A stretch of 64,000 nt of DNA from an uncultured Bacillaceae bacterium. GTDB lineage: Bacteria > Bacillota > Bacilli > Bacillales > Bacillaceae_L. The DNA lies in assembly GCA_947497585.1 (NCBI GenBank), contig CANMHG010000002.1, positions 186,001-250,000 of the forward strand, in the 5' to 3' direction. Each line of letters opens with the position of its first letter. Within the stretch, counting starts at the first letter, position 1. Both the position numbers and the translations under genes were made by a program. Shown here in pieces: positions 39,649 through 48,811 of the stretch. The notes beneath the pieces were generated by a model. It was not told where the DNA came from. It was given only the letters and a program-made list of their open reading frames with translations, and did not search any database.

Positions 39649-40383
39649 TGAAACTTCCTCCTCGATGATTGTCCCATTTTCTAACTCCATGCTTGACCTA
39701 ACCTCTAAAGGCATTAAATAATTTTTAGCAAATTCAACCGCTCTAGGGTGAAGTACGCCTGCACCTAAATTAGCTAACTCCAACATTTCATCGTAGGAGA
39801 CAGACTGTAATTTTCTTGCAGTTTTTATATAGCGTGGATCAGTAGTAAATACTCCAGTTACATCAGTATATATATCACACTTATCAGCTTTTAATGCGGC
39901 AGCCAAAGCTACTGCTGTTGTATCAGATCCACCTCTTCCAAGTGTAGTAATCGAACCATCTACTGTAATTCCTTGGAATCCAGCAACTACAACAATTTGT
40001 CCCCTATTTAAACTTTCGTTTAATTTCTTTGTATCTATATTTACGATACGTGCATTACTATGTATCGCTTCAGTCTCAATGCCAGCTTGCCATCCTGTAA
40101 ATGATATAGAATCATACCCTTTTTCTAACAGAGCTAATGTTAATAAAGAAATGGTAACTTGTTCTCCTGTTGAAAGAAGCATATCCATTTCACGTTTGCT
40201 AGGATTTCTACTAATTTGCTTTGCTAAAGACACAAGTTCATCTGTTGATTTCCCCATAGCAGACACGACAACAACCACTTTATTACCATTGTCCACCTCC
40301 TGAACAACTCGGTTTGCAACGTTCTGAATACGCTCAATTGAACCAACTGATGTACCACCAAATTTTTGTACAATGATTCCCAT
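39145..40383 (-). CDS. lysC: Aspartokinase II, alpha subunit (lysine-sensitive)
   Basis: It phosphorylates aspartate, the first step to diaminopimelate, lysine, threonine and methionine. N-terminal kinase domain begins MGIIVQKFGGTSVG, with TLGRGGSDTTAVALA and TDVTGVFTTDPR downstream. Two ACT domains lie after residue ~265 (RVTVCGLPN, VSIVGSGM). The start is ATG 40383 (GAGG 11 nt upstream); 412 aa. It is expressed under the lysine riboswitch and contains an internal start for the beta subunit at 39648. Confidence 0.95.
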   Translation of the reverse strand: MGIIVQKFGGTSVGSIERIQNVANRVVQEVDNGNKVVVVVSAMGKSTDELVSLAKQISRNPSKREMDMLLSTGEQVTISLLTLALLEKGYDSISFTGWQAGIETEAIHSNARIVNIDTKKLNESLNRGQIVVVAGFQGITVDGSITTLGRGGSDTTAVALAAALKADKCDIYTDVTGVFTTDPRYIKTARKLQSVSYDEMLELANLGAGVLHPRAVEFAKNYLMPLEVRSSMELENGTIIEEEVSMEKNLIVRGIAFEDQVTRVTVCGLPNELKTLSKIFTTLAQNGLNVDIIIQSTTNDNTTSISFSVKTADLEDTIHVLDNNREELKFTEIQHESGLAKVSIVGSGMISNPGVAAEMFEVLANHEIQVKMVSTSEIKVSTVVEQVNMVKAVDALHEAFSLSVSDKSEVTI

Positions 40384-40420
40384 TATTTTATCATCCTCTT
40401 CATTAAGTTCTCTAAAACGC

Positions 40421-40450
40421 AAAAAAGCAATGAGACTAACATCTCATTGC
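40421..40450 (-). terminator. Riboswitch-controlled terminator of lysC
   Basis: GCAATGAGA/TCTCATTGC with a TTTTTTG tail, between the aptamer and the lysC start; the expression platform of the lysine riboswitch. Confidence 0.88.
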
Positions 40451-40670
40451 AGTGATAACGATAATTACGTGTCACTTCGTGAGATAGCCCTCCAAGAGTA
40501 AATCTTGACAGTCTTACATCTATTAAATGCAAAACCAGCGAAAAAACAAAATGAGCGTTTCTTCACTTCGGCGTCCTTTCCTTTCAAACAGTGATTTACA
40601 GAGCTCATTCTCCTCCCACTGCCTACTAATAAAGCACGCACCTCTATCTTCACTTCAGTTTCTGAAGTGT
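40451..40670 (-). ncRNA. Lysine riboswitch (L box)
   Basis: Conserved L-box blocks occur in order on the minus strand: GAAGATAGAGGTGCG, then AGTA, GGAGAATG, GGACGCCGAAG, GCTGGTTTTGCATT, ACTGTCAAGA and CTTGGAGGGCTATC. They match the B. subtilis lysC leader. Lysine binding should favour the downstream terminator and lower lysC expression. Confidence 0.97.
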
Positions 40671-40723
40671 ATGAATATCAAATTAGTTGTAATTATATCA
40701 GAATTGAATATAAAAATACAAGA

Positions 40724-42496
40724 TTAATTTTGTAATTTCTCATAGATTACTTCCGCAGTTTGGCGAGGTATTTTTGCCTCAACAATTTCTTCTATAGTTG
40801 CTGAACGTAGTTTTTTTATCGAACCAAAATGTTTAAGAAGTGCTTTCTTCCGTTTTTCTCCCACACCCGGTATATCATCTAGCACAGATTGAAATGCAGA
40901 CTTTCCTCTAATTTGACGATGAAAAGTTATTGCAAACCGATGAACTTCATCTTGTATTCTCTGCAATAGATAAAACTCTTGACTATTTCGGGGTAACTGG
41001 ATTATATCAGCAGTCTCTCCCATCAATAATTCTGAAGTTCTATGCCTTTCATCCTTAGCAAGCCCAGCTATCGGAACCTCTAATCCTAGCTCATTCTCTA
41101 ATACATCCCTAACGGCCGCTAAATGGCCTTTACCACCATCAATAATAATTAGATCAGGTAAAGGTAGTTGTTCCTTTAGTACTCTTGAATACCGTCTTCT
41201 AACGACTTCTCTCATTGAATCATAATCATCTGGACCGATTACGGACTTAATTTTATACTTTCGATACTCTTTCTTCTCAGGCTTGCCATCAATAAATACA
41301 ATCATCGCAGAAACAGGATCTGTTCCTTGTATATTAGAATTATCAAAAGCCTCAATCCGATGAGGTGTAGCAATTCCTAAGTGGGTACCTAACTGTTCAA
41401 CTGCCTTAATCGTTCTCTCTTCATCTCTTTCAATTAAGGAGAATTTTTCTTTTATGGCAATAGAGGCATTCTTAGTTGCTAAATCTATTAAATCCTTCTT
41501 CTGGCCCTTACTAGGCTGAAACACACTTACTTCTAAAAGTTTTTCCACCATTTCCTTGTCTACCGTCTTAGGTAACAGAATTTCTTTGGGTTTAAAATGA
41601 TTGTTTTGCGAATAAAATTGACCTAAAAATGTTAGGAAATCTTCCTCAGGCTCATCATAAAATGGGAATAAAGAGACCTCACGCTCTATTAATTTCCCTT
41701 GCCTAATAAAAAAGACCTGTACACACATCCAGCCTTTGTCAAAAGAAAAACCGAATACATCACGATCTACAAAGTCAGTCATCGTCATCTTTTGTCTTTC
41801 CATTGTTGTTTCAATATGTGCTATTTGATCTCGATATTCTTTTGCTCTTTCAAAGTCAAGGTTTTCAGAAGCATTAATCATTTTCTCAGTTAACGTAGTC
41901 TTAATTTCCTTGTATCCACCATTTAAAAACTTAGAAATCTCATCCACCAACTGTTTATTTTGTTCTTCTGAAACCGACTGAATACAAGGTGCTAAGCACT
42001 GACCAATATGATAGTAAAGACATACTTTATCAGGTAAAGTAGAACATTTTCTAAGGGGATAGATTCGGTCTAAAAGCTTTTTTGTTTCACTTGCGGCCTG
42101 TGCATTTGGATAAGGGCCAAAGTATTTCCCCTTATCTTTTTTCACATTACGGGTTATGAGTAATCTTGGATGTCTTTCAGCAGTAATCTTAATAAAAGGA
42201 TAACTTTTATCATCCTTTAACATCACATTATATTTTGGATCATATTTTTTAATTAAGTTCATTTCTAGTACTAATGCATCTATGTTTGAGGGTGTTACTA
42301 TATATTCAAAATCAACAATCTCTTGAACCAAGCGTAGCGTTTTGCCGTCATGAGAACCAGTAAAATAAGATCGAACTCTATTTTTTAATATTTTTGCTTT
42401 TCCTACATAGATGATCGTTCCATTTTTATCCTTCATGAGGTAGCAGCCTGGTTGATCTGGAAGTACGGAAAGCTTTTCTTTTAGGTGATCATGCAT
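40724..42496 (-). CDS. uvrC: Excinuclease ABC subunit C
   Basis: It makes both incisions in nucleotide excision repair. The GIY-YIG domain ([20 protein letters not shown], positions 15-34) is followed by the UvrB-binding UVR motif ([17 protein letters not shown]), the RNase H-like C-terminal nuclease ([27 protein letters not shown]), and the helix-hairpin-helix end ([20 protein letters not shown]). The start is ATG 42496 (GGAG 9 nt upstream) rather than 42511, giving 590 aa. It has the usual place between lysC and trxA. Confidence 0.95.
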   Translation of the reverse strand: MHDHLKEKLSVLPDQPGCYLMKDKNGTIIYVGKAKILKNRVRSYFTGSHDGKTLRLVQEIVDFEYIVTPSNIDALVLEMNLIKKYDPKYNVMLKDDKSYPFIKITAERHPRLLITRNVKKDKGKYFGPYPNAQAASETKKLLDRIYPLRKCSTLPDKVCLYYHIGQCLAPCIQSVSEEQNKQLVDEISKFLNGGYKEIKTTLTEKMINASENLDFERAKEYRDQIAHIETTMERQKMTMTDFVDRDVFGFSFDKGWMCVQVFFIRQGKLIEREVSLFPFYDEPEEDFLTFLGQFYSQNNHFKPKEILLPKTVDKEMVEKLLEVSVFQPSKGQKKDLIDLATKNASIAIKEKFSLIERDEERTIKAVEQLGTHLGIATPHRIEAFDNSNIQGTDPVSAMIVFIDGKPEKKEYRKYKIKSVIGPDDYDSMREVVRRRYSRVLKEQLPLPDLIIIDGGKGHLAAVRDVLENELGLEVPIAGLAKDERHRTSELLMGETADIIQLPRNSQEFYLLQRIQDEVHRFAITFHRQIRGKSAFQSVLDDIPGVGEKRKKALLKHFGSIKKLRSATIEEIVEAKIPRQTAEVIYEKLQN

Positions 42497-42598
42497 TTGC
42501 AACCACTCCATTACACAATGTTGAGAATTTAACTAACACTTATTGTATCACGATTTGTGTACACTAGGACTTGTAAAATAAAGTAATTGTCTTGTTTA

Positions 42599-42815
42599 GG
42601 CTCTTTTCCAAAAGAATCTTGTTATCACATTTAACATTGACCGTTACTTTGCGCTACAGGCATTTGCTTTCCGCGGGGAGGAAGTCGAGCCTCCTGGACG
42701 TTCTGTCTGTGGGGTCTCGACCTTTCCTCTACTTCCCGCAGGAGTCAAATGCCTTCCGCTCCATTCCACTCTTATTTAAAAACAATTATAAGCAACAAAC
42801 TTAAGTAAAGGAGCC
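42599..42815 (+). mobile_element. 217-bp MITE-like element, second copy, no target duplication
   Basis: It begins GGCTCTTTTCC and ends AAAGGAGCC, and shares the inner parts of both ends with the element at 34757 (AAAAGAAT.TTGTT on the left, AGCAACAAACTT on the right). The core is palindrome copy 3. The 8 bases on either side (CTTGTTTA, ATTGGTAT) differ, so the duplication has decayed or one end was rearranged. It fills most of the 395-nt uvrC-trxA gap. Confidence 0.75.
42639..42771 (+). repeat. Branched palindromic repeat, copy 3
   Basis: It is diverged from copies 1 and 2, but in pairs: GGCATTTG/CAAATGCC replaces GGCACTTG/CAAGTGCC, GTCGAG/CTCGAC replaces TTCGAG/CTCGAA, and GAGGAA/TTCCTC replaces GAGGGA/TCCCTC. 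Confidence 0.9.
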
Positions 42816-42873
42816 ATTGGTATGTAATAGGCTAAAATGTCTATTGTTCGACAATATTTCCTAAGAAATACAA

Positions 42874-42903
42874 AAAAACAGCCTAATTATATAGGCTGTT
42901 TTT
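42874..42903 (-). terminator. Terminator of trxA
   Basis: AACAGCCTA/TAGGCTGTT with flanking A and T runs (TTTTTTTG on the minus strand). Confidence 0.9.
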
Positions 42904-42906
42904 GGA

Positions 42907-43221
42907 TTATGCGTGTTTGTTTAGTAATTCAGCAAGTGCATCTTTAGGTTGGAATCCAACAACCTTATCTACAACTTCGCCGTTTTTCATAACTAGTAAT
43001 GTTGGGATACTCATAACTCCGAATTTCCCTGCAGTCTCTTGGTTTTCGTCAACATCGATTTTCACGATTTTAACTTTTTCGCCCATTTCTGAGTCTAATT
43101 CTTCTAATACAGGAGCAATCATTTTACAAGGTCCACACCATGGAGCCCAGAAATCTGCAAGAACTAGACCTTCGCTAGTTTCCGTATTGAAATTTTGATC
43201 TGTTACATTTGAAATTGCCAT
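42907..43221 (-). CDS. trxA: Thioredoxin
   Basis: A 104-aa cytosolic disulfide reductase, with the active site WCGPC at residues 28-32 and the cis-Pro motif SIPTLLV. AAAGGAGG before ATG. It lies between uvrC and the etf genes as in B. subtilis. The upstream 250 nt include an 8-bp hairpin (CAGAATAA/TTATTCTG, 43296-43318) with no U-run, of unknown role. Confidence 0.97.
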   Translation of the reverse strand: MAISNVTDQNFNTETSEGLVLADFWAPWCGPCKMIAPVLEELDSEMGEKVKIVKIDVDENQETAGKFGVMSIPTLLVMKNGEVVDKVVGFQPKDALAELLNKHA

Positions 43222-43445
43222 ATTTTTTTCCTCCTTTGGAACGTTTATATATTGTAGTTATCCTAGCATGTGAATACCTAAGTAACTAACACCTCCAGAA
43301 TAATTTACCATTATTCTGATTAGCTAAACACAGTATATCACCTTGATGTTTTAGATGCTAATTATTTGCTTCGTATGTACTATATGCTAGAACAGAATAA
43401 TCTATGTAAGTAAAATCTCTAATTTGAAGCGTTTTAGCAACATAG

Positions 43446-43472
43446 GAAAAGGCAACCACTTGGCTGCCTCTT
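43446..43472 (-). terminator. Terminator of the fadR-fadB-etfB-etfA unit
   Basis: AGGCA..CCA pairs with TGG..TGCCT around a very small loop, followed by TTTTCC on the minus strand, after the etfA stop. Confidence 0.65.
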
Positions 43473-43476
43473 TATC

Positions 43477-44454
43477 TTAAGAATGTACTTTAAGTTTTTT
43501 AAACTCTTCTGTAAGAAGTGGTACAACTTCAAATAAGTCTCCTACGATTCCGTAATCAGCTACTTTGAAGATGTTTGCTTCTGGGTCTTTATTGATAGCT
43601 ACGATAACTTTAGAGTTAGACATACCAGCTAAATGTTGAATTGCACCTGAAATACCGCAAGCAATATAGAGGTCTGGTGTAACTACTTTACCTGTTTGAC
43701 CGATTTGTAGTGAATAATCACAATATTCAGCGTCACAAGCTCCACGAGAAGCACCAATTGCTCCACCAAGAACATTAGCTAGTTCTTTTAATGGTTCAAA
43801 TCCATCTTCGCTTTTCACTCCACGACCACCAGCAATAACAACCTTTGCCTCTGATAAGTCAACACCTTCTGATGCTTTTCTAACTACTTCCTTTACAATT
43901 GTACGTAAGTCTTTAATATCAACTGATAATGAAGACACTTCACCTGTACGTGACTCGTCTTTTGCTAAAGGAGCTATGTTATTTGGACGGATTGTAGCAA
44001 AGATTAATCCATCAGTAATAATTTTCTTCTCAAATGCTTTACCTGAGTAGATTGGTCTTGTAAATACAAGATTACCGCCTGTTGCCTCAACATCTGTTGC
44101 ATCAGAAATTAATCCAGAATTTAGCTTACCAGCAATTTTAGGAGCTAAATCTTTTCCTAATGCAGTGTGTCCAATCACTAATCCTTCTGGACTTTCAGCA
44201 TCAATAACCGCTAATAAAGCTTGAGCATATCCATCAGGTGTATACGTTTTCAATTTTTCGTCTTCAACTGTTACTACTTTATCTGCACCGTAGTGAAATA
44301 ATTCAGTAGCTAATGAGCTAACACCGTCTCCTAGTAAGACAGCTACAACTTCTCCACCTTCAGCAACTGTTTTTCCTGCAGAAATCGTTTCAAATGAAAC
44401 ATTACGTAATGAGTTATCACGTGCTTCAGCTAATACTAACACTTTTCTTGCCAT
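43477..44454 (-). CDS. etfA: Electron transfer flavoprotein, alpha subunit
   Basis: It binds the redox-active FAD and passes electrons from acyl-CoA dehydrogenases to the quinone pool. The C-terminal FAD domain is clear: GGRGVKSEDGF, GASRGACDAEYCDYS, QIGQTGKVVTPDLYIACGI (given in part) and INKDPEANIF. At 325 aa it is full length. It follows etfB by 47 nt, in the fad regulon operon. Confidence 0.96.
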   Translation of the reverse strand: MARKVLVLAEARDNSLRNVSFETISAGKTVAEGGEVVAVLLGDGVSSLATELFHYGADKVVTVEDEKLKTYTPDGYAQALLAVIDAESPEGLVIGHTALGKDLAPKIAGKLNSGLISDATDVEATGGNLVFTRPIYSGKAFEKKIITDGLIFATIRPNNIAPLAKDESRTGEVSSLSVDIKDLRTIVKEVVRKASEGVDLSEAKVVIAGGRGVKSEDGFEPLKELANVLGGAIGASRGACDAEYCDYSLQIGQTGKVVTPDLYIACGISGAIQHLAGMSNSKVIVAINKDPEANIFKVADYGIVGDLFEVVPLLTEEFKKLKVHS

Positions 44455-44501
44455 TTTATTTTACCCCCTAATTTTAGTAGAGTGATATATTTATAAGTCT
44501 C

Positions 44502-45275
44502 TTACACTACTTTTGCTTCAGTATGAAGTAATGAAACCAGTTCTTTAACTTGGTCAGCTAATTCACCTTGAAGAACTTTACCAGCTTCTTTTTTAGGTGG
44601 TAAATAGATTTCAATCGTTTTTGTTTTTGCTTCTACATCATCTTCTTCTAAATCTAAGTCATCTAGTTCTAATTCTTCTAGAGGCTTTTTCTTAGCTTTC
44701 ATAATCCCAGGTAGAGAAGGATAACGAGGCTCATTTAATCCTTGTTGTGCAGTTACTAATAATGGTAATGTTGTTTCAATTACTTCAGAGTCTCCTTCAA
44801 CATCACGAGTAACAGTAACATTCTTTCCATTGATTTCTAATTTAGTAATTGTTGTAACATATGGAATATCTAGTAATTCTGCAACACGTGGTCCAACTTG
44901 TCCTGACCCACCATCAATTGCTACATTACCACCTAAGATTAGGTCAACTTCTTTATCTTTTAAGAATTCAGAAATGATTTTAGCAGTTGTAAATTGATCC
45001 CCTGCTTCTACATCATCTTCTGTATTGATAAGAACTGCTTTATCAGCACCCATTGCTAAAGCAGTACGAAGTTCTTTCTCAGCATCCTCTGTACCAACAG
45101 TTACAACAGTTACCTCGCCACCGTTTGCGTCTCTAACTTGAATCGCTTCTTCAATGGCATATTCATCATAAGGGTTAATTATAAATTCGGCACCATCTTC
45201 ACTAATTTGACCGTTTTTAACTACAATCTTCTCTTCTGTGTCAAATGTTCTTTTCATAATAACAAAGATGTTCAT
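44502..45275 (-). CDS. etfB: Electron transfer flavoprotein, beta subunit
   Basis: It is the AMP-binding partner of EtfA. The 257-aa sequence has the family motifs NPYDEYAIEEAI, ALAMGADKAVLI and DGGSGQVGPRVAELL, and the late-loop region REGDVE-like stretch VTRDVEGDSEVIETTLPLL. The ribosome site is AGGAGGGG. It is downstream of fadB by 114 nt and belongs to the FadR-controlled unit. Confidence 0.96.
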   Translation of the reverse strand: MNIFVIMKRTFDTEEKIVVKNGQISEDGAEFIINPYDEYAIEEAIQVRDANGGEVTVVTVGTEDAEKELRTALAMGADKAVLINTEDDVEAGDQFTTAKIISEFLKDKEVDLILGGNVAIDGGSGQVGPRVAELLDIPYVTTITKLEINGKNVTVTRDVEGDSEVIETTLPLLVTAQQGLNEPRYPSLPGIMKAKKKPLEELELDDLDLEEDDVEAKTKTIEIYLPPKKEAGKVLQGELADQVKELVSLLHTEAKVV

Positions 45276-45389
45276 TGTTTCCCCTCCTACAAAATTAAAA
45301 GCTTAAAAGTTTTTATTAATCTAAAACCTTATATCACTATTTTACTATAATTTCTGAATATTGAATAGAAAAATAGTTTAAAATAATCT

Positions 45390-46163
45390 TTATTTTCCTT
45401 TAAATTGAGGTTGACGTTTCTCAATGAAGGCTTGAATACCTTCTTGGCCATCCTCTGATGTAAAGACTTGACCGAATAACTCAGCCTCTCTTGCAACACC
45501 AGCATGGTATTGTTTTGTCTTAGCAATATTTAATAATTCGATGGTAGCAGCAATGGAGATTGGGCTTTTAGCAGCAATCTTTTTAGCAATTTTGTATGTT
45601 TCTTCTACTAAGCTCTCCTCTGGAAATGCATGGTTTGCTAATCCAAACTGAACAGCTTCCTTACCACTAATAGGGTCACTTGTCCAAAGCATTTCAGCTG
45701 CTTTAGCCACACCAACAAACTTTGGTAGTCTAGCTGTTCCAGCAAAACCAGGGATTAATCCTAATTGAAGTTCTGGAAGACCTAACTTTGCAGTTTCACT
45801 TACAATTCTAAAGTGACAACCCATTGCTAATTCTAAGCCACCACCTAGTGCAGCTCCATGAATGCTAGCAATAATTGGTTTACTGAAGTTTTCCATTCTT
45901 TCAAATAAATCCTGCCCGTATGTAGACAGCTTTGAGAACTCTTCTCCATTTGAAACAGTCGTAAATTCTTTAATATCAGCACCCGCAGAGAAGAATCTAC
46001 CCTCTCCTTTTAAAACAATTACTCTAACTTCTTCATTAGCCTCAAGACCATCAAGCACTCCCGATAGCTCCTTTAGGACTAAGGATGATAGAGCATTTGC
46101 AGGTGGATGATTGATTGTAATTGTGGCGATTCTTTCCTCAATTGATGTACTTAGTAATGCCAT
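45390..46163 (-). CDS. fadB: Enoyl-CoA hydratase
   Basis: A crotonase-family enzyme hydrating enoyl-CoA in beta-oxidation. The oxyanion-hole segments are SAGADIKEF and IHGAALGGGLELAMGCHF, and the catalytic Glu region is GLPELQLGLIPGFAGTARL. The 257-aa length is typical. It starts 11 nt after fadR and corresponds to B. subtilis ysiB (fadB). Confidence 0.93.
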   Translation of the reverse strand: MALLSTSIEERIATITINHPPANALSSLVLKELSGVLDGLEANEEVRVIVLKGEGRFFSAGADIKEFTTVSNGEEFSKLSTYGQDLFERMENFSKPIIASIHGAALGGGLELAMGCHFRIVSETAKLGLPELQLGLIPGFAGTARLPKFVGVAKAAEMLWTSDPISGKEAVQFGLANHAFPEESLVEETYKIAKKIAAKSPISIAATIELLNIAKTKQYHAGVAREAELFGQVFTSEDGQEGIQAFIEKRQPQFKGK

Positions 46164-46174
46164 TTGCTTTCCCC

Positions 46175-46771
46175 CTAACTATTAGGCTTGAAGAATCCAC
46201 AACCGTGGATTAATAGTTGGTGTACTTGTCCTGTTAACTTCAAGAGATCATATTTTTGTTCATTCATAACCCAAGTGGTGACAGTCTCGTCAATAGTACC
46301 GAAAACCATCTGCCTTGCTAGTCGAACGTCTAAATCAGCCCTGAACTCGTCATTTTCTTTACCTTGAATAATGATTTGGTCAACGACCTTCAAGTAACCT
46401 TTTAGAACTTCATTTATTCGAAGTCTAAGTTCTTTATTAGATTGACGTAATTCTAGTTGGGTAACAATCGCTAAATCATGATCAGCAGCTAATAAGGAAA
46501 AGTGTTTTTCCACCAACATTAACAATTTCTCTGCAGCAGTCTGTTTTCCTGCAATTTCTTCTTCAATTTTCTCGATAAAATTGCCCATCTTTTCTTGGAA
46601 CAAAGAAACGAGAATATCTTCTTTGTTTTTAAAGTAGAGGTAAATTGTCCCATCAGCTACTCCTGCTTGTTTTGCAATCTTTGAAACTTGTGCTTGATGG
46701 TAGCCGTTCTCGGCAATTACGACTACTGCTGCATCTATAATTTGTTTGAATTTTGGCTTCGTTCGTTTCAA
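46175..46771 (-). CDS. fadR: Fatty-acid degradation repressor FadR (TetR family)
   Basis: A 198-aa TetR regulator with the N-terminal helix-turn-helix AENGYHQAQVSKIAKQAGVADG followed by TIYLYFKNKEDIL. In B. subtilis FadR (ysiA) represses beta-oxidation genes and is released by long-chain acyl-CoA. It starts with TTG (GGGAG upstream). A FadR operator and a strong promoter lie 24-77 nt upstream, so it is autoregulated. It heads fadR-fadB-etfB-etfA. Confidence 0.94.
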   Translation of the reverse strand: MKRTKPKFKQIIDAAVVVIAENGYHQAQVSKIAKQAGVADGTIYLYFKNKEDILVSLFQEKMGNFIEKIEEEIAGKQTAAEKLLMLVEKHFSLLAADHDLAIVTQLELRQSNKELRLRINEVLKGYLKVVDQIIIQGKENDEFRADLDVRLARQMVFGTIDETVTTWVMNEQKYDLLKLTGQVHQLLIHGCGFFKPNS

Positions 46772-46794
46772 CTATGTTACTCCCTTTCATAAAA

Positions 46795-46812
46795 TGAATG
46801 AATCGTCATTCA
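46795..46812. promoter_or_regulatory. FadR operator
   Basis: TGAATGAATCGTCATTCA is a perfect 7+7 palindrome and matches the FadR box TGAATGAMTANTCATTCA at all but one defined base. It lies directly after the predicted transcription start of fadR. Confidence 0.92.
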
Positions 46813-46819
46813 TATTTTT

Positions 46820-46848
46820 ATAATAAGGCCTTAATTAACTGCTGTCAA
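46820..46848 (-). promoter_or_regulatory. Sigma-A promoter of fadR operon
   Basis: TTGACA (46843-46848), a 17-nt spacer and TATTAT (46820-46825), immediately upstream of the FadR operator. Confidence 0.88.
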
Positions 46849-46864
46849 GTTTGTGTTAGCTAGG

Positions 46865-46893
46865 AAGAGCCACGCTCTGTTATCATGGCTCTT
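46865..46893 (-). terminator. Weak hairpin downstream of lcfA
   Basis: AAGAGCCA/TGGCTCTT with a 13-nt loop lies 62 nt after the lcfA stop, with a poor U-run; termination of lcfA before the fadR promoter is plausible. Confidence 0.5.
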
Positions 46894-46954
46894 TGCATGA
46901 TGTGTCTAACATTGATGAACCGTCTATTGCAAAGTATTTTGATAACCTTTACCA

Positions 46955-48640
46955 TTACGCTTGCTTGATTTTATCCTTTTCTTCATCCACCAGAGCTCTT
47001 CGTAATATTTTCCCAACCGCAGTCTTTGGAAGTTCTTTACGGAATTCATATTTTCTTGGTACTTTATATGCCGCTAAATGCTTTCTAGCAAATTCATCGA
47101 GTTCTGCCTCAGTTATTGTTTTACCTTCTTTAACTACTACATATGCTTTAACAGTTTCTCCTCGGTAAGGATCCGGGATGCCAGCAACAACAACCTCTTG
47201 AATTTTATCATGCTCATATAATACTTCTTCGATTTCACGCGGATAAATATTATATCCACCTGCAATAATCATATCTTTTTTCCGATCAACAATATAGAAA
47301 TATCCATCCTCATCCATATAACCTAAATCTCCAGTTAATAGCCAGCCTTCTTTAAGTGTTGCTTCAGTTTCTTCCGGTCTATTCCAATACCCTTTCATTA
47401 CTTGAGGGCCACGAATGATAACTTCACCAATTTGCTTGACTTCTGCTTCCTCGCCAGTTTGCATATCAATGATTTTAACATCTGTATCGGGCCATGGTAA
47501 TCCAATACTACCACTTACTCTTTTCCCCCAAAGGAAATTCGAATGTGTTACTGGTGACGCTTCTGATAAACCATAACCTTCAACTACTTTACCACCTGTT
47601 ACCTCTTCAAACTGCTCTTGCACTTCAACCGGAAGTGGTGCAGAACCACTTATGCATGCTTGAACAGAGGATAAATCATATTTTTTAATATCAGGATGAT
47701 TTAATAATGCGATATAGATTGTCGGCGCTCCAGGAAATAAGGTTGGTTTGAATTTTTGAATGGTCTTTAAGGTGTCCGTTGCATCAAATTTTGGTAATAA
47801 TACCATCTTATAAGCCTGCATGATTGAAAGATTCATAACTGTTGTCATGCCATACACATGGAAAAATGGTAATATTCCTAGAACAGACTCTTCCCCTCTT
47901 TTGCAGTTATACATCCAGGCTGTACACATTAAAGTATTGGCTACAAGATTTCTATGTGTCAGCATTACACCCTTTGGAAAGCCGGTCGTTCCACCTGTAT
48001 ATTGCAATAAAGCAATATCTTCTTCTGGATTAACGTCTAATTCGATTTCATTTGCCTCACTCGACTTTAAGATTTCTGTAAGTAAATGATTTTCCCCTTG
48101 ATGTTCTACCTTTACAACAATTCCATATTGTTTTTTCTGAATAAATGGGTAAATCATGTTCTTTGGAAAAGGTAAAAAATCCTTAATCCCTGTAACGATA
48201 ATATGTTCAAGGCATGTTTGCGCTTTCACTTTTGAAACTCTTGGATATAGAATATCGAGTGTAATGATTATTTTAGAGCCTGAATCGTTCATTTGATATT
48301 CTATTTCGCGTTCCATATAAAGTGGGTTTGTCTGAACTACTACTCCACCTGCAAATAATGTACCATAGTAAGCGATTACACCTTGAGGGCAATTCGGAAG
48401 CATGATCGCAACTCTATCACCTTTCTCAAGCCCGATTTGCTTTAGATAGTTTGCAAATTTTAGCGAACTCTCATAAAGTTCAGCATACGTCAATTCCTTA
48501 CCTAGAAAGTGTATTGCTTTTTTGTTCGGAAACTCTTTTGTTACATCCTTCAAATAGGATTGTAAAGACTTATTACCATAATCAATTGTATGTGGTATCT
48601 CTTTCGGGTATTGCTTTAACCATGGTTTACGTTGTTCCAT
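46955..48640 (-). CDS. lcfA: Long-chain fatty-acid-CoA ligase
   Basis: It activates fatty acids to acyl-CoA with ATP, the entry to beta-oxidation. The adenylate-forming motifs are LLQYTGGTTGFPKGVMLTHR (P-loop), EGYGLSEASPV and GWLLTGDLGYMDEDGY, with catalytic Lys in GKILRR near the C-terminus. The 561-aa length matches B. subtilis LcfA. It has its own promoter and lies upstream of fadR. Confidence 0.95.
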   Translation of the reverse strand: MEQRKPWLKQYPKEIPHTIDYGNKSLQSYLKDVTKEFPNKKAIHFLGKELTYAELYESSLKFANYLKQIGLEKGDRVAIMLPNCPQGVIAYYGTLFAGGVVVQTNPLYMEREIEYQMNDSGSKIIITLDILYPRVSKVKAQTCLEHIIVTGIKDFLPFPKNMIYPFIQKKQYGIVVKVEHQGENHLLTEILKSSEANEIELDVNPEEDIALLQYTGGTTGFPKGVMLTHRNLVANTLMCTAWMYNCKRGEESVLGILPFFHVYGMTTVMNLSIMQAYKMVLLPKFDATDTLKTIQKFKPTLFPGAPTIYIALLNHPDIKKYDLSSVQACISGSAPLPVEVQEQFEEVTGGKVVEGYGLSEASPVTHSNFLWGKRVSGSIGLPWPDTDVKIIDMQTGEEAEVKQIGEVIIRGPQVMKGYWNRPEETEATLKEGWLLTGDLGYMDEDGYFYIVDRKKDMIIAGGYNIYPREIEEVLYEHDKIQEVVVAGIPDPYRGETVKAYVVVKEGKTITEAELDEFARKHLAAYKVPRKYEFRKELPKTAVGKILRRALVDEEKDKIKQA

Positions 48641-48710
48641 CTTATTTCCCCTCCTTAATATATTTTATATCCAAAACCATTACGTTTTGAATATTCTAAC
48701 CATTTATTCC

Positions 48711-48739
48711 ATTATAGTACATTGGCAATATTGTGACAA
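48711..48739 (-). promoter_or_regulatory. Sigma-A promoter of lcfA
   Basis: TTGTCA (48734-48739), a 17-nt spacer and TATAAT (48711-48716). Just downstream is GAATA-N11-TATTC, a weak dyad that is not a good FadR box. Confidence 0.75.
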
Positions 48740-48775
48740 TTGGAGTTTAAATAAATGTTTAATTATTATAATAAT

Positions 48776-48803
48776 AAAAGGCATCCATGATTGAATGCCT
48801 TTT
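48776..48803 (-). terminator. Terminator of the mutSB-yshE unit
   Basis: AAAAGGCAT/ATGCCTTTT with a 10-nt loop, followed by TTATTATTAT on the minus strand, 9 nt after the 27-aa gene. Confidence 0.85.
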
Positions 48804-48811
48804 ACTGATTG

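Noticed and set aside
43296..43318. 8-bp hairpin upstream of trxA
   Set aside because: No U-run, no operator family recognised; it may be chance in AT-rich sequence.
48680..48704. FadR box at the lcfA promoter
   Set aside because: Only a GAATA-N11-TATTC dyad is present; it differs from the FadR consensus in spacing and half-site sequence.
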